Positions 1 to 9,695 of a stretch of DNA of 64,000 nucleotides are shown piece by piece. Each line of letters starts with the position of its first letter. Position 1 is the first letter of the stretch. The notes beneath the pieces were generated by a model that searched no databases, had not been told where the DNA came from, and saw only the letters and a list, made by a program, of their open reading frames with translations. Both the position numbers and the translations under genes were made by a program. The stretch is from Lewinellaceae bacterium (GTDB lineage: Bacteria; Bacteroidota; Bacteroidia; Chitinophagales; Saprospiraceae), in contig JADJYW010000001.1 in NCBI GenBank assembly GCA_016719605.1, positions 682,001-746,000 on the forward strand, given 5' to 3'.

Positions 1-1411
1 TACCGCCTACGTTTGCTTCAACCACCACCGCTACGGCGACTTCAAGCCGTACCTCCTGAAAACTGCCGACGGCGGCAAAACGTGGAAATCCATTGCCGCT
101 ACCCTGCCCGAGCGCGGCAGCGTGTACACCATCGCCGAAGACCATATTGACCGCAACCTGCTGTTTTGCGGCACCGAATTCGGCGTGTTTTTTAGTCCCG
201 ACGGCGGCGAAAACTGGGTGCAACTGAAATCCGGCCTGCCCACCATCGCCGTGCGCGACATCGAAATCCAGCGCCGCGAAAACGACCTCGTGCTGGGCAC
301 ATTCGGCCGCGGATTTTACGTCCTCGACGACTACTCCCCGCTGCGCAACCTCCAGCCCGAAACGTTTGAAAAATCGGCCAATATCTTCCCGGTGAAAGAT
401 TCCTGGATGTTTATCCCCAACAAACCACTGGGCTTGCGCGACAAGGGGCACCTCGGCAGCAGTTACTACGCCGCCGCCAATCCGCCGGTGGGTGCCGTGT
501 TCACCTACTGGCTGAAGGACGATATAAAAACCCTCAAAACCAAACGCCAGGAAGCCGAAAAGGCCAAATTTGAGAAAAAGGAAACGGTGCAATACCCCGA
601 CATGGAGGCCCTGCGCAAAGAAGACGAACAGCCCGAGCCGTACCTCTTGTTCACCGTCACCGATGCTGCGGGCGACGTGGTGCGCCACATCAAAACCGGC
701 GCCGGCAAGGGTCTGAAACGTATCGTGTGGGATTTCCGCTACAACCCCGCAGCGCCGGTGACGAACCGCCGCACCATCGCGCCCGACCAGTTGTTTGGCA
801 GCCCCGACCAGGGCCACCTCGCGCTGCCGGGGCAGTACAGCGTTACCCTGCACCAGTACGAAGACGGCGTGCTCACGCCGGTGGTCGGGCCGGTGCAATT
901 CACCGTAAAATCGCTGAACAACGCCACCCTGCCCGCCTCGGACAAGCAGGCCTACCTCGATTTTTGCAAAAAAGTGAGTCGCCTGCGCAAGGCCGTCAGC
1001 GCTGCCGGCAATATCCGCAACGACCTGAACACCACCCTCGGCCACATCCAGACGGCCCTGCTCGACATGCCCGCGCCACCGCAGGATTTGTTGAAAAAAA
1101 CGTATGATATCGCACGCCGTCTGAACGCCGTCGGCCTGCAACTCAACGGCGACGCCACCCGTGCCCGCCGCGAGTTTGAAACCGCGCCCGCCATCAACGG
1201 CCGGGTCGGCTTGCTGGAGTACAGCATGTGGAACACCACCAGCGCACCCACACAAACCTTCGAGGAAAACTACCGCATCGCAACCAAACAGTTTGGCCCC
1301 GTGCTGGATGAACTGAAGGCCATTGCCCGGGAAATAGAAACCATCAACTCGGCTCTGGAGCAGGGCGGCGCGCCCGCTACGCCGGGCCGGTGGCCGGACT
1401 GGAGAGGGTAG
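1..1411 (+). CDS. BNR/VPS10-type (sortilin-like) repeat protein, C-terminal part
   Basis: The 5' end lies outside the window; the frame is open from base 2 to a TAG at 1409-1411. The N-terminal part shows Asp-box/BNR-like signatures: TADGGKTWKS near base 60 and SPDGGENWVQ near base 200, followed by GTFGRGFYVLDD. These are typical of the large exported beta-propeller proteins of Bacteroidota annotated as glycosyl hydrolase or VPS10 domain proteins. After the propeller there is a Lys/Glu-rich linker, a beta-rich region (about bases 640-920), and a helical tail containing RLRKAVSAAGNIRNDLN. No T9SS sorting domain is visible at the C terminus. The actual substrate is unknown; sialidase-type hydrolysis is not implied by Asp boxes alone. 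Confidence 0.75.
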   Translation, partial: TAYVCFNHHRYGDFKPYLLKTADGGKTWKSIAATLPERGSVYTIAEDHIDRNLLFCGTEFGVFFSPDGGENWVQLKSGLPTIAVRDIEIQRRENDLVLGTFGRGFYVLDDYSPLRNLQPETFEKSANIFPVKDSWMFIPNKPLGLRDKGHLGSSYYAAANPPVGAVFTYWLKDDIKTLKTKRQEAEKAKFEKKETVQYPDMEALRKEDEQPEPYLLFTVTDAAGDVVRHIKTGAGKGLKRIVWDFRYNPAAPVTNRRTIAPDQLFGSPDQGHLALPGQYSVTLHQYEDGVLTPVVGPVQFTVKSLNNATLPASDKQAYLDFCKKVSRLRKAVSAAGNIRNDLNTTLGHIQTALLDMPAPPQDLLKKTYDIARRLNAVGLQLNGDATRARREFETAPAINGRVGLLEYSMWNTTSAPTQTFEENYRIATKQFGPVLDELKAIAREIETINSALEQGGAPATPGRWPDWRG

Positions 1412-1579
1412 GGCGGCAAATTAGCAAGGGGACAGCCTGGCCTTTTCACCTGGGGTATGCACACCAATGGAGGGCTCGGGCATACGGGTTGGGTGTATCG
1501 GCGCAGGTTGTTCGACGCGTGATTTGACAATGTTTATTGGGCAAAAACGGGAAATGGGGGACTTTGTGGGAGAAAACCT

Positions 1580-1587
1580 TAGTTTTG
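1580..1587 (+). promoter_or_regulatory. Bacteroidota -7 box (TAGTTTTG)
   Basis: Exact match to TAnnTTTG, 16 bp before the ATG of the T9SS repeat protein at 1604. A TTTG lies at 1563-1566 but is closer than the usual 19-21 bp for a -33 element, so only the -7 box is convincing. Confidence 0.5.
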
Positions 1588-1603
1588 TAAAAAATAAAGG
1601 TCT

Positions 1604-4237
1604 ATGCTACGTTCCGCTACCCTCCTCCTTTTCACCGTGCTTCTCCACCTCTCCGTTTTGGGGGGGCTTCGCGCCCAATGCCAAATCACTACCCTGCCCT
1701 ACGGCGTGGTGCAAACCGACATCAACCGGGGCCAAAAAATCATTCCCACGCAAGACGGCCACTTCGTGATTGCCGGCGTTTGGAACGACGAGGCATTTCT
1801 CCTGAAAGTGAATGCGCAAGGGCAGCAAGTGGCATTGAAAAAATTTGGGGCCGACATCACCGGCACCTCCTCCTTCCGGGATGTGGTGGAAACCGCCGAT
1901 GGCGGTTTTGTAGCCGTAGGTGAATGCCTCAACTGCGTTGTGCCCGATGATGCGCTGGCCAAAGTGGTGGCAATAAAAACCGATGCCAGCCTCAACCTCG
2001 ATCCGGCAATCGGCGTGAAAAAATTCGGGCAGGTGACCGTCAACGGGGTCACCACATTAGCCGAGCGGTTTTCACCGTCCATTTTGCGTACTGGAAACGG
2101 CTTTCTGCTGGCAAGCGCCGTGGCGACCGGGGGCGGACTGAATCCGCACGATGTACTCGTGACGGAGTTGGCGGCAGATTTGACGCCCGCCTGGGACAAA
2201 ATGCACCACACCGGTTTTTTTGAAAGCCCGTACGATCTGGCTGCCGGCACCGACGGTTTTTTCCTGACAATCAACCGCGCCTTTGTCCCGGAGGCCATTT
2301 TGCTGAAAGTCAATACTGCCGGAGATCAGGTTTGGCAAAAACCCGTCGCGGCAAACCTGTTGCGTGGAATCGTTTTTCTGCCCGACTCCAACGAAGTCGC
2401 CGTAATCGGCGACATTACGCCCTCCGGGCAAGATCAGCAGGCCATGCTGCGGCGCTTCGATGCCGGCACCGGCGACTCGCTGGATTTGTTGCTTTTTGGC
2501 GACATGCTGGCTGACGAAGGGCACGATGTACAACTGCTGCCCAACGGCGATTTGCTCGCCGGGATTGTCACGAACCAACCCAATCCTTTCGGTATCTATG
2601 CCACCTCCCGGATATATCGCATCCAGACTTACCCGTTGGCCGTCAATTGTTTCTACCTGATTCCAAACCCCGACAACATCACCAATATGGCGATTCGGAG
2701 CATCGTCCCGCTGAGCGAAAACGGCAAGGACTTCGCCGCCACAGGTATCCGCGGCTTTTACAACCGCACGTTTTTCCACACCCGGCGCGATTGCGAGGTG
2801 ACGGCATTGTCGGCGGCGCTTTGTCCGGGCGAAACCCACATTTTGCCCAACGGGCAAACCGTGAGCACGGCGGGAGTTTACCCCGTCACGCTGGCCGCCG
2901 CCAACGGGTGCGACAGTATCGTGCAAACCACCGTCAGTGTTTTTGCACCCATAATACCCACGCAAGTAGGGACGACCATTTGCCCCGGCTATACCTACAC
3001 CCTGCCGAACGGGCAAACCGTGAGCATGGCCGGGACGTATCCCGTCACACTGGCCACCACGAACGGCTGCGACAGTATCGTGCAAACAACGGTCAGCGTT
3101 TTCGCACCCATTCCGCCCACGCAAATCGTAGTGGCACTTTGTCCGGGCGAAACGCACAGCCTGCCCAACGGCCAAACGGTGAGCATGGCCGGGACGTATC
3201 CTGTCATGCTCGTAGCCTCCAACGGCTGCGACAGTATCGTGCAAACAACGGTCAGCGTTTTTGCACCTATTCCGTCCACGCAAATCGTAGTGGCGCTTTG
3301 TCCGGGCGAAACGCACAGCCTGCCCAACGGGCAAACCGTGAGCATGGCCGGGACGTATCCTGTCATGCTCGTAGCCTCCAACGGCTGCGACAGTATCGTG
3401 CAAACAACGGTCAGCGTTTTCGCACCTATTCCGCCCACACAAATCGTAGTGGCGCTTTGTCCGGGCGAAACGCACAGCCTGCCCAACGGGCAAACCGTGA
3501 GCATGGCCGGGACGTATCCCGTTACGCTTACTGCCGCCAACGGTTGCGACAGTCTTGTGCGAACGAGCGTCAGCGTTTTCGCACCTATTCCGCCCACACA
3601 AATTGTAGTGGCGCTTTGTCCGGGCGAAACGCACAGCCTGCCCAATGGCCAAACCGTGAGCACTGCAGGGATGTATCCCGTTACGCTCACTGCCGCCAAC
3701 GGTTGCGACAGCATCGTGCGAACGAATGTCAGCGTATACGCCCCTATTACCGTCGGGAGTGTGGAAATAACCACGGATAATGGGCAGGGAACGGGCAGTA
3801 TCAAATTGGAAAACGTGCAAGGTGGCTCTGGCGGAACCTATCAGTTTGATTGGAGTAATGGCCTTACAGCACCTATTATTGAGAACCTGCCCGGAGGTGT
3901 TTATCAAGTCACGATCACGGATATTGCCGGCTGCACGGCGGTGTTTGAGTATGCCGTGATGACGGTAAGCCTGTCCGAAGTTGCCAATAGTGCGGCTTTG
4001 CAAGTCAGTCCGAATCCATTTACCGATCAAATCCGGGTATTACTTCTGCTGGAAAATCCAACGAGTGCCCGATTTGAATGGCGCCTTGTCAATGTGTACG
4101 GACAGAACTGTCGCGCGGGTTTTATCCGTCCGGGGAGTAGCGCGACCGTGGAGGGAAATGATTTGCCCGCCGGGCTGTATTTCCTGCAATTGCTGGAAAA
4201 CGGAAGGCCCGTGCAGGTCAGGAAATTGGTGAAGTAA
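1604..4237 (+). CDS. T9SS-sorted surface protein with six 53-residue repeats
   Basis: 877 aa. It has a signal peptide (residues 1-25, ending LGGLRAQC). An N-terminal region of about 380 residues has propeller-like beta repeats (LLKVNAQGQQV, LLKVNTAGDQV). Six tandem 53-residue units follow (about residues 405-722), each with LCPGETHSLPNGQ, AGTYPV and NGCDSIV. Then come a WSNGLTAP module and a C-terminal T9SS type A sorting domain (about residues 790-877), with VSPNPFTD, DLPAGLYFLQLL and the basic end VRKLVK. It is predicted to cross the outer membrane through T9SS and be anchored on the surface or released. The paired cysteines in each unit (LCPGE and GCDS) may form disulfides. Function unknown; adhesion or matrix roles are typical of such proteins. 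Confidence 0.85.
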   Translation: MLRSATLLLFTVLLHLSVLGGLRAQCQITTLPYGVVQTDINRGQKIIPTQDGHFVIAGVWNDEAFLLKVNAQGQQVALKKFGADITGTSSFRDVVETADGGFVAVGECLNCVVPDDALAKVVAIKTDASLNLDPAIGVKKFGQVTVNGVTTLAERFSPSILRTGNGFLLASAVATGGGLNPHDVLVTELAADLTPAWDKMHHTGFFESPYDLAAGTDGFFLTINRAFVPEAILLKVNTAGDQVWQKPVAANLLRGIVFLPDSNEVAVIGDITPSGQDQQAMLRRFDAGTGDSLDLLLFGDMLADEGHDVQLLPNGDLLAGIVTNQPNPFGIYATSRIYRIQTYPLAVNCFYLIPNPDNITNMAIRSIVPLSENGKDFAATGIRGFYNRTFFHTRRDCEVTALSAALCPGETHILPNGQTVSTAGVYPVTLAAANGCDSIVQTTVSVFAPIIPTQVGTTICPGYTYTLPNGQTVSMAGTYPVTLATTNGCDSIVQTTVSVFAPIPPTQIVVALCPGETHSLPNGQTVSMAGTYPVMLVASNGCDSIVQTTVSVFAPIPSTQIVVALCPGETHSLPNGQTVSMAGTYPVMLVASNGCDSIVQTTVSVFAPIPPTQIVVALCPGETHSLPNGQTVSMAGTYPVTLTAANGCDSLVRTSVSVFAPIPPTQIVVALCPGETHSLPNGQTVSTAGMYPVTLTAANGCDSIVRTNVSVYAPITVGSVEITTDNGQGTGSIKLENVQGGSGGTYQFDWSNGLTAPIIENLPGGVYQVTITDIAGCTAVFEYAVMTVSLSEVANSAALQVSPNPFTDQIRVLLLLENPTSARFEWRLVNVYGQNCRAGFIRPGSSATVEGNDLPAGLYFLQLLENGRPVQVRKLVK
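2815..3768 (+). repeat. Six tandem 159-bp coding repeats
   Basis: The word TCCGGGCGAAACGCACAGCC or a close variant starts at 3142, 3301, 3460 and 3619, exactly 159 bp apart. Diverged copies fit the same register at 2824 and 2983. The central copies are almost identical at DNA level, indicating recent amplification or homogenisation, while the first two are more diverged. Confidence 0.9.
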
Positions 4238-4300
4238 GGCGCCGTACGGAAATTCATGTTTTTCCAAACCCAAACCTCCTTTTCCAGCCGCCCTTTCCCC

Positions 4301-4308
4301 TACCTTTG
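4301..4308 (+). promoter_or_regulatory. -7 box (TACCTTTG) for aspS
   Basis: Exact TAnnTTTG match 26 bp before the aspS ATG. A T-rich TTTTC at about 4280 is at a plausible -33 distance. Confidence 0.6.
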
Positions 4309-4334
4309 CCGCCCGAAAAAAACACAACTAAAAG

Positions 4335-6095
4335 ATGTATAGAACCCACACCTGCAACGACCTCCGCCTCGCCGACGCCGGCAAAACCGTCACCCTCGCC
4401 GGCTGGGTGACCATCAGCCGCGACCTCGGCGGCCTCACGTTTGTTGACCTGCGCGACCGCTACGGCATCACCCAACTCGTGTTCGATATGGACGACAATG
4501 CCGAACTCTGCACCCGTGCCCGCCGCCTCGGCCGCGAGTTTGTTGTGCAGGCTACCGGCCTCGTGCGTGCGCGCACCAGTAAAAACCCCAACCGCGCCAC
4601 GGGCGATATCGAAATACAGGTCACTGCATTCGAGGTGCTCAATGCCGCCAAAACGCCGCCGTTCACCATTCAGGACGACACCGACGGCGGCGACGACCTG
4701 CGCATGAAATACCGCTACCTCGACCTGCGCCGCAACGTCGTGCAGCAAAATATCCTCTTCCGCGCCAATATCGGTCTCGAAACGCGCAAGTATCTCGCCG
4801 GACAGGGTTTTGCCGAAATCGAAACACCGTTCCTCATCAAGTCCACACCCGAAGGTGCGCGTGACTTTGTGGTGCCCTCGCGCATGAACAAGGGCCTGTT
4901 TTACGCCCTCCCGCAGTCGCCGCAAACGTTCAAACAAATCCTGATGGTGGCCGGGTTCGACCGGTATTTCCAGATTGTGAAATGTTTCCGCGACGAAGAC
5001 CTGCGTGCCGACCGCCAGCCGGAATTCACGCAGATTGACTGCGAAATGGCGTTCGTGCACCAGGAGGATATCCTCAATACGTTCGAGGGCCTGACGAAAC
5101 ATTTGTTCAAAACCGCCCTCGACATCGAACTGACCGATTTCCCGCGCATGACCTACGACGAAGCCATGCGCCGTTTCGGCTCCGACAAACCCGACCTGCG
5201 TTTCGGCATGGAGTTCGTGGAGGTCACCGAACAGGCTCAGGGCAAGGGCTTTCCGGTGTTCGACAGCGCCGAAACGGTGCTCGCCATTTGCGCCCCCGGC
5301 TGCGCGGGCTACACCCGCAAACAACTCGACGAGCTCACCGAGTGGGTCAAACGCCCGCAAATCGGCGCCAAAGGACTCGTGTATGTCCGCTACGATGCCG
5401 ACGGTTCCGTGAAATCTTCGGTGGATAAATTTTATTCGCCCGACGACCTGAAGGGGTGGTTGCACGCCTGCGGCGCCCAGCCCGGCGACCTGCTCTTCCT
5501 GCTCTGCGGCGAGGCCGAAAAAACACGCAAACAACTTTCCGAACTGCGCCTCGAAATGGGCAGTCGCCTCGGCCTGCGCGACCCGAACGTGTTCAAACCG
5601 CTGTGGGTCATGGACTTTCCCCTGCTCGAATGGGACGAAGATGAGGGCCGCTTTTTCGCTATGCACCACCCGTTTACCTCGCCCAAACCGGACGATATCG
5701 TCAAGCTGGAATCCAACGACCACACGGTGCTCAAGGGCATCCGCGCCGATGCGTACGACCTCGTGCTGAACGGCGTAGAAATCGGCGGCGGCTCCATCCG
5801 GATCCACGACCGCGACCTGCAAAGCCGCAACTTCCGCCTGCTCGGCTTCACGCCCGAGGAAGCCGAGGCCCAATTTGGTTTCCTGCTCGGCGCATTCGAG
5901 TACGGCGCGCCGCCGCACGGCGGTATCGCCTTCGGCTTCGACCGCCTCTGCGCGGTGATGAACGGCGCCAACTCGATCCGCGACTTCATCGCATTCCCCA
6001 AAAACAACCAGGGCCGCGATGTGATGATTGACGCGCCGGATACGATCAAGGACAAACAGCTGGAGGAGTTGGGGATATTGGTGAAAGGGGAATAG
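4335..6095 (+). CDS. aspS: Aspartate--tRNA ligase
   Basis: 586 aa, the normal length of bacterial AspRS. It charges tRNA-Asp with aspartate in the cytoplasm. The N-terminal OB-fold anticodon-binding domain covers about residues 1-105 ([20 protein letters not shown]). The class II catalytic core shows motif 2 [10 protein letters not shown] with QPEFTQID (about residue 218). The bacterial GAD insertion lies at about residues 290-415. GGGSIRIHD and [15 protein letters not shown] (motif 3, about residues 523-537) follow. The only ATG that gives the OB domain intact is 4335, preceded by a -7 box at 4301. Its stop codon runs directly into the inverted-repeat element at 6095. An Asn/Asp-nondiscriminating form cannot be excluded, as no gat genes are visible here. 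Confidence 0.97.
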   Translation: MYRTHTCNDLRLADAGKTVTLAGWVTISRDLGGLTFVDLRDRYGITQLVFDMDDNAELCTRARRLGREFVVQATGLVRARTSKNPNRATGDIEIQVTAFEVLNAAKTPPFTIQDDTDGGDDLRMKYRYLDLRRNVVQQNILFRANIGLETRKYLAGQGFAEIETPFLIKSTPEGARDFVVPSRMNKGLFYALPQSPQTFKQILMVAGFDRYFQIVKCFRDEDLRADRQPEFTQIDCEMAFVHQEDILNTFEGLTKHLFKTALDIELTDFPRMTYDEAMRRFGSDKPDLRFGMEFVEVTEQAQGKGFPVFDSAETVLAICAPGCAGYTRKQLDELTEWVKRPQIGAKGLVYVRYDADGSVKSSVDKFYSPDDLKGWLHACGAQPGDLLFLLCGEAEKTRKQLSELRLEMGSRLGLRDPNVFKPLWVMDFPLLEWDEDEGRFFAMHHPFTSPKPDDIVKLESNDHTVLKGIRADAYDLVLNGVEIGGGSIRIHDRDLQSRNFRLLGFTPEEAEAQFGFLLGAFEYGAPPHGGIAFGFDRLCAVMNGANSIRDFIAFPKNNQGRDVMIDAPDTIKDKQLEELGILVKGE

Positions 6096-6308
6096 GTAGC
6101 GGCGGGTTTTAACCCGCCGAGTTCTGCAAAAGACGAGGGGCAACGGGCAAATTGGCAACGGGCAATAGAGTGGCAAACCCCTATTTCTCCCTACCTTCGC
6201 CCACCGCGAAACAGGCTCCCTGATTCAGTTGGATGCCCGGATTCGGAATCACATTGCCCGTTGCCCCTCGCCTTTTGCAAACTCGGCGGGTTAAAACCCG
6301 CCGCTACC
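6095..6308. repeat. Composite inverted-repeat element with REP-like palindromes
   Basis: A left arm (6095-6150) and a right arm (6254-6308) are nearly perfect inverted copies of about 55 bp. Each arm contains a short hairpin of the form GGCGGGTT-NN-AACCCGCC (6101-6118; 6285-6302) followed by a gcaaaag-gaggggcaacgggcaa tail. A third copy of the 18-bp palindrome sits at 6323-6340. The element fills the gap between aspS and the penicillin-binding protein gene and has no coding capacity. It resembles a MITE or a REP doublet. Confidence 0.75.
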
Positions 6309-6322
6309 AATTTGCAAAAATA

Positions 6323-6350
6323 GGCGGGTTAAAACCCGCCGCTACCAATT
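6323..6350. repeat. Third copy of the GGCGGGTT/AACCCGCC palindrome
   Basis: GGCGGGTTAAAACCCGCC at 6323-6340 plus the same gctaccaattt flank as the copy at 6285-6302. The two copies are a 38-bp direct repeat, placed within the leader of the PBP gene. Confidence 0.7.
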
Positions 6351-6391
6351 TGCCCTTTGCAAAAGCTGTCTCAAAACAGGACTTCACACGC

Positions 6392-9060
6392 ATGCGAACG
6401 ATATTTTCGTCCATTTTAGAGAACAAATATGTACAGGCCTTGCGTCAAGGGGTAGCCGCTGTTTGGGCACCTGTCCGAACGGCCCTGCAACCGGTGACGA
6501 CACCCATCCGGGAAGCGTGGACGAAACTGGCTACCCCCGGGCGCAACGCCTGGGCGCGGTTTTCGGACCGGTATCCGCGCACGGCTACCATTTTGTCCTG
6601 GGTAGCCGTACCCATTCGCTGGGGACTTTATTTTCTGCTCCTGCTCATCCTTGGCGTGTGGATGGAGATTTTCGGGGCTTTGCCCAACAGCGACGAACTA
6701 CGCAGCATCGAAACGGCTAACGCCTCCGAAATTTACTCTGCCGACAGCGTGCTCATCGGGCGTTTTTACATCGAAAACCGCACGACTATCGGTCTGGACA
6801 AAATTTCACCGTACGTCGTGACGGCCCTGTTGGCCACCGAGGACAAACGTTTTTTTGAACACAGCGGCATTGACCTCACCAGTTGGGCACGGGTAGCCTA
6901 CGGGTTGCTTTTTACCAAAGACTCCAAAGGCGGCGGCTCCACCCTGAGCCAGCAATTAGCCAAAAACCTGTATCCCCGCAAACGCTATCTGGTGCCCGGC
7001 ATTAGTATCCTGATCAATAAAATCCGCGAAAACTTCATTTCCGTGCGTCTGGAGCGCATCTACACCAAAGCCGACCTGCTCAACCTGTACCTCAACACCG
7101 TGCCTTTTGGCGGCGACCGTTTCGGCATCAGCGTGGCCTCGCGCCATTTTTTCAATAAAAAACCAAAAGACCTTACGCCCGATCAGGCTGCCGCGCTCAT
7201 CGGCATGCTCAAGGCCAGCACCTTTTACGACCCGGTACGGAACCCCCAAAACGCCACCAAACGCCGCAACCTCGTGCTCCAGCAAATGGTGCGCAACAGC
7301 GCCTTCGAGGTATCGGTGCATAGCAACGAAGCCGGCATGGATCGGGTGCGCGAAATGATCGCCAAAGGCAAAGTGACCCAGGACGACTACGACCAGCTCA
7401 TCAAAAAACCCATCGGCGCCAAACGCTACGGTTTCGACGGCAACAATGAAGGCGCCGCGACGTACTTCCGCGAGTACCTGCGCACCGACGTGCTGCCCAA
7501 ACTGCTGAAAAACTACACGAAAGAAGACGGCACGCCCTACAACCTGTACACCGACGGCCTCAAGGTGTACACCACTGTTCACAGCCGGATGCAGCGCTAC
7601 GCCGAAGAAGCCGTGCAGCAACAAATGCAGGGGTTGCAAGTCCAGTTTGACCAGCACTGGAAAAACTACAAAGACGACAAACCCTGGGGCGACGACAAAT
7701 GGATTGAGGAACAAATGCGCCGCAGCGACCGCTGGGCGACCCTCAAGGATGCCGGCCTGAGCCGGGAAGAAATCCTCGCCGAATTTGAAAAACCCGCCCA
7801 GATGACCATTTTTTCCTGGAAAAAGGCGGCTTTGAAACGGACACCACCATGAGCCCGATTGACAGCGTGCGGTACTATTTCTGTATGCTCAACTGCGGCT
7901 TTATGGTCATGGACCACAGCAACGGCTACGTCCGCGCCTGGGTAGGCGGCACCAACCACAGGTACTTCAAATACGACCACATCAAAAGTACCCGGCAGGT
8001 AGGCTCTACGTTCAAACCCATCGTGTATGCCGCCGCCATGCAGGATTCTTTCACGCCTTGCACCTACCTGCCCAATAACCTGGTCAAAATTCTGGATTGG
8101 GAACCGCACAATTCCGATGGGGTTTACGGGGGCTGGTACTCCGTCAACGGCGGCCTGACCAACTCCGTCAACGTCATTGCCGCCCAGCTCATCGAGAAGG
8201 TTGGCATCGAAAATACGATCCAGCTGGCCCGAAAAATGGGAATTACCAGCAAACTGCCCCGCGAATTCGGCATCAGCCTCGGCGCCGCCAATATCTCGCT
8301 GTACGAAATGATGCAGGTGTATGGCACCATGGCCAACCAGGGCAAACGCCCCGACCCCGTGGTCGTGCTCCGCATCACGACCCGCACCGGCGAGGTGGTT
8401 TACGACCGGAAACAAGAACAGGCCGAAAATCCGACCGAAGTTGTGGAAGCACTCACGCCCGATCAGGCAGCCACCATGACCCGGATGCTCCAGTCCGTCA
8501 TCACCTCTGGCACCGGCGGGCGCTTGCGCTACGGCTACGGCCTGTATCAGGGCGATTTTGCCGGCAAAACCGGCACCACACAAAACCAGTCCGACGGGTG
8601 GTTCATTTGCTACAACCCCAACCTCGTCACCGGTTCCTGGGTAGGCGCCTCCAGCCCGGCCGTGCGCTTCCGCTCTATGGCCCTCGGCCAGGGGTCAGCC
8701 ATGGCCCTGCCCATTGTCGGGATTTTCTGGCATAAAATGGCCAACGACCGCGAATTTGTCAAAATGTACCAGAACCGGTTCCCGGAGCCTAAGCCGGAAG
8801 TACTCGCCCTGTTCGGCTGCCCCGGCTACATCGCTATTTCGCCCGACACGCTCAACTTGCTCCTGATGGATTCCACCATTCGCGACTCGCTACGCGCCAA
8901 CGGATTCCAGAACCTGCGGGAAGCTGCCGACAAATACTTCGAACAGAACGGCGACGCCGAGGACAACGGTGACCCCACCACAAAACGCAATATGCTGGAT
9001 CGGCTTTTTGGCCGGCGGCAAGGAGAAAAACAGGATCAACGCGAAGACCGGCGTCGTTAA
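6392..9060 (+). CDS. Class A penicillin-binding protein 1A, interrupted by a 1-nt frameshift
   Basis: Bifunctional peptidoglycan glycosyltransferase/transpeptidase anchored in the inner membrane. The ATG at 6392 (MRTIFSS) is chosen because the frame upstream runs through the inverted-repeat element. The parts in order are one membrane segment (about residues 70-95), GT51 motifs ATEDKRFFEH (about 148) and GGSTLSQQLAKNLYP (about 181), then the transpeptidase with GSTFKPIVY (SxxK, about 540), TNSVN (SxN) and GKTGTT (KTG, about 725). The first frame ends at 7852 after FSWKKAALKRTPP; the rest is in another frame (7849-9060). Adding one A to the A5 run at 7820-7824 restores FSWKKGGFETDTTMSPID and an 889-aa protein, matching the family linker. 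A sequence error is the likeliest cause; a real lesion or -1 slippage on AAAAG is possible. Confidence 0.85.
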
Positions 9061-9097
9061 CATTTCCCAAACCCGACCCGACCCGGCACAACTTGTC

Positions 9098-9105
9098 TAT
9101 TTTTG
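9098..9105 (+). promoter_or_regulatory. -7 box (TATTTTTG) for the DUF1599 gene
   Basis: Exact TAnnTTTG only 11 bp before the ATG at 9117, implying a very short or nearly absent 5' leader. Confidence 0.45.
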
Positions 9106-9116
9106 CCCCGCCAATT

Positions 9117-9653
9117 ATGGAAAAAACCCAACAACAGTTCCGCGCGGCCGTTTCCCGTTGCCGCGATTTGTTTTTGAAAAAAACACAGGACTACGGCACG
9201 GCGTGGCGTATCCTGCGTCAGGCGAGTATCACCGACCAGCTGTACATCAAGGCACTGCGCATCCGAAGTATCGAAGAAAAGGGGGTGCAACAGGTGGCAG
9301 ACAGTATCGAGTCCGAATTTGTGGGCTTAGTCAACTACTGCGTGCTCGCCCTCATCCAATTGGAATTGCCCCCCGACGCACCGCTGGAACTCCAACCGGA
9401 GCAAGTAAAAACCTTGTACGATCACCATATCGAGGAAAATATCCGGCTGCTGCACGCCAAAAACCACGACTACGACGAAGCCTGGCGCCTCATGCGCATC
9501 AGCAGCATGACCGACCTGATCCTGCAAAAACTGCTGCGCATCAAACAAATCGAAGACAATGCCGGCCAAACCCAGGTGTCCGAGGGCCTCGACGCCAATT
9601 ACCGCGACATCATCAACTACGCCGTTTTTGCCCTAATACGACTGGAAAATTGA
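9117..9653 (+). CDS. DUF1599 domain protein with internal duplication
   Basis: 178 aa from the ATG at 9117 (MEKTQQQF). An in-frame start 24 bp upstream would overlap the -7 box, so it is rejected. The protein consists of two homologous halves: KTQDYGTAWRILRQASITDQ with YIKALRIRSIEE, and KNHDYDEAWRLMRISSMTD with LQKLLRIKQIED. Each half ends in a hydrophobic YCVLALIQLE or YAVFALIRLE helix. This is the arrangement of the DUF1599 family (nucleotide modification-associated-like fold), usually found next to a DoxX-like BT_3928 gene in Bacteroidota, as here. Biochemical function is not established. It probably shares a transcript with the following gene, 42 bp away. Confidence 0.8.
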   Translation: MEKTQQQFRAAVSRCRDLFLKKTQDYGTAWRILRQASITDQLYIKALRIRSIEEKGVQQVADSIESEFVGLVNYCVLALIQLELPPDAPLELQPEQVKTLYDHHIEENIRLLHAKNHDYDEAWRLMRISSMTDLILQKLLRIKQIEDNAGQTQVSEGLDANYRDIINYAVFALIRLEN

Positions 9654-9695
9654 TCCGAATCAATCGAATCAATCTAAAAATCGAATCAATCTAAT
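9654..9695. repeat. AATCGAATC short-word repeat between genes
   Basis: Three imperfect copies of aatcgaatcaatc fill the gap between the DUF1599 and DoxX-like genes. The same word family recurs at about 17578-17612 next to the iscS stop codon. Confidence 0.6.

Noticed and set aside
2072..4030. 652-codon open frame on the minus strand across the T9SS repeat gene
   Set aside because: Antisense to a gene with signal peptide, repeats and sorting domain; its own repeats mirror the real ones and it has no recognisable domain.
4254..6176. 640-codon minus-strand frame over aspS
   Set aside because: Shadow of aspS caused by high GC third positions; composition rich in His/Ala/Val and no domain.
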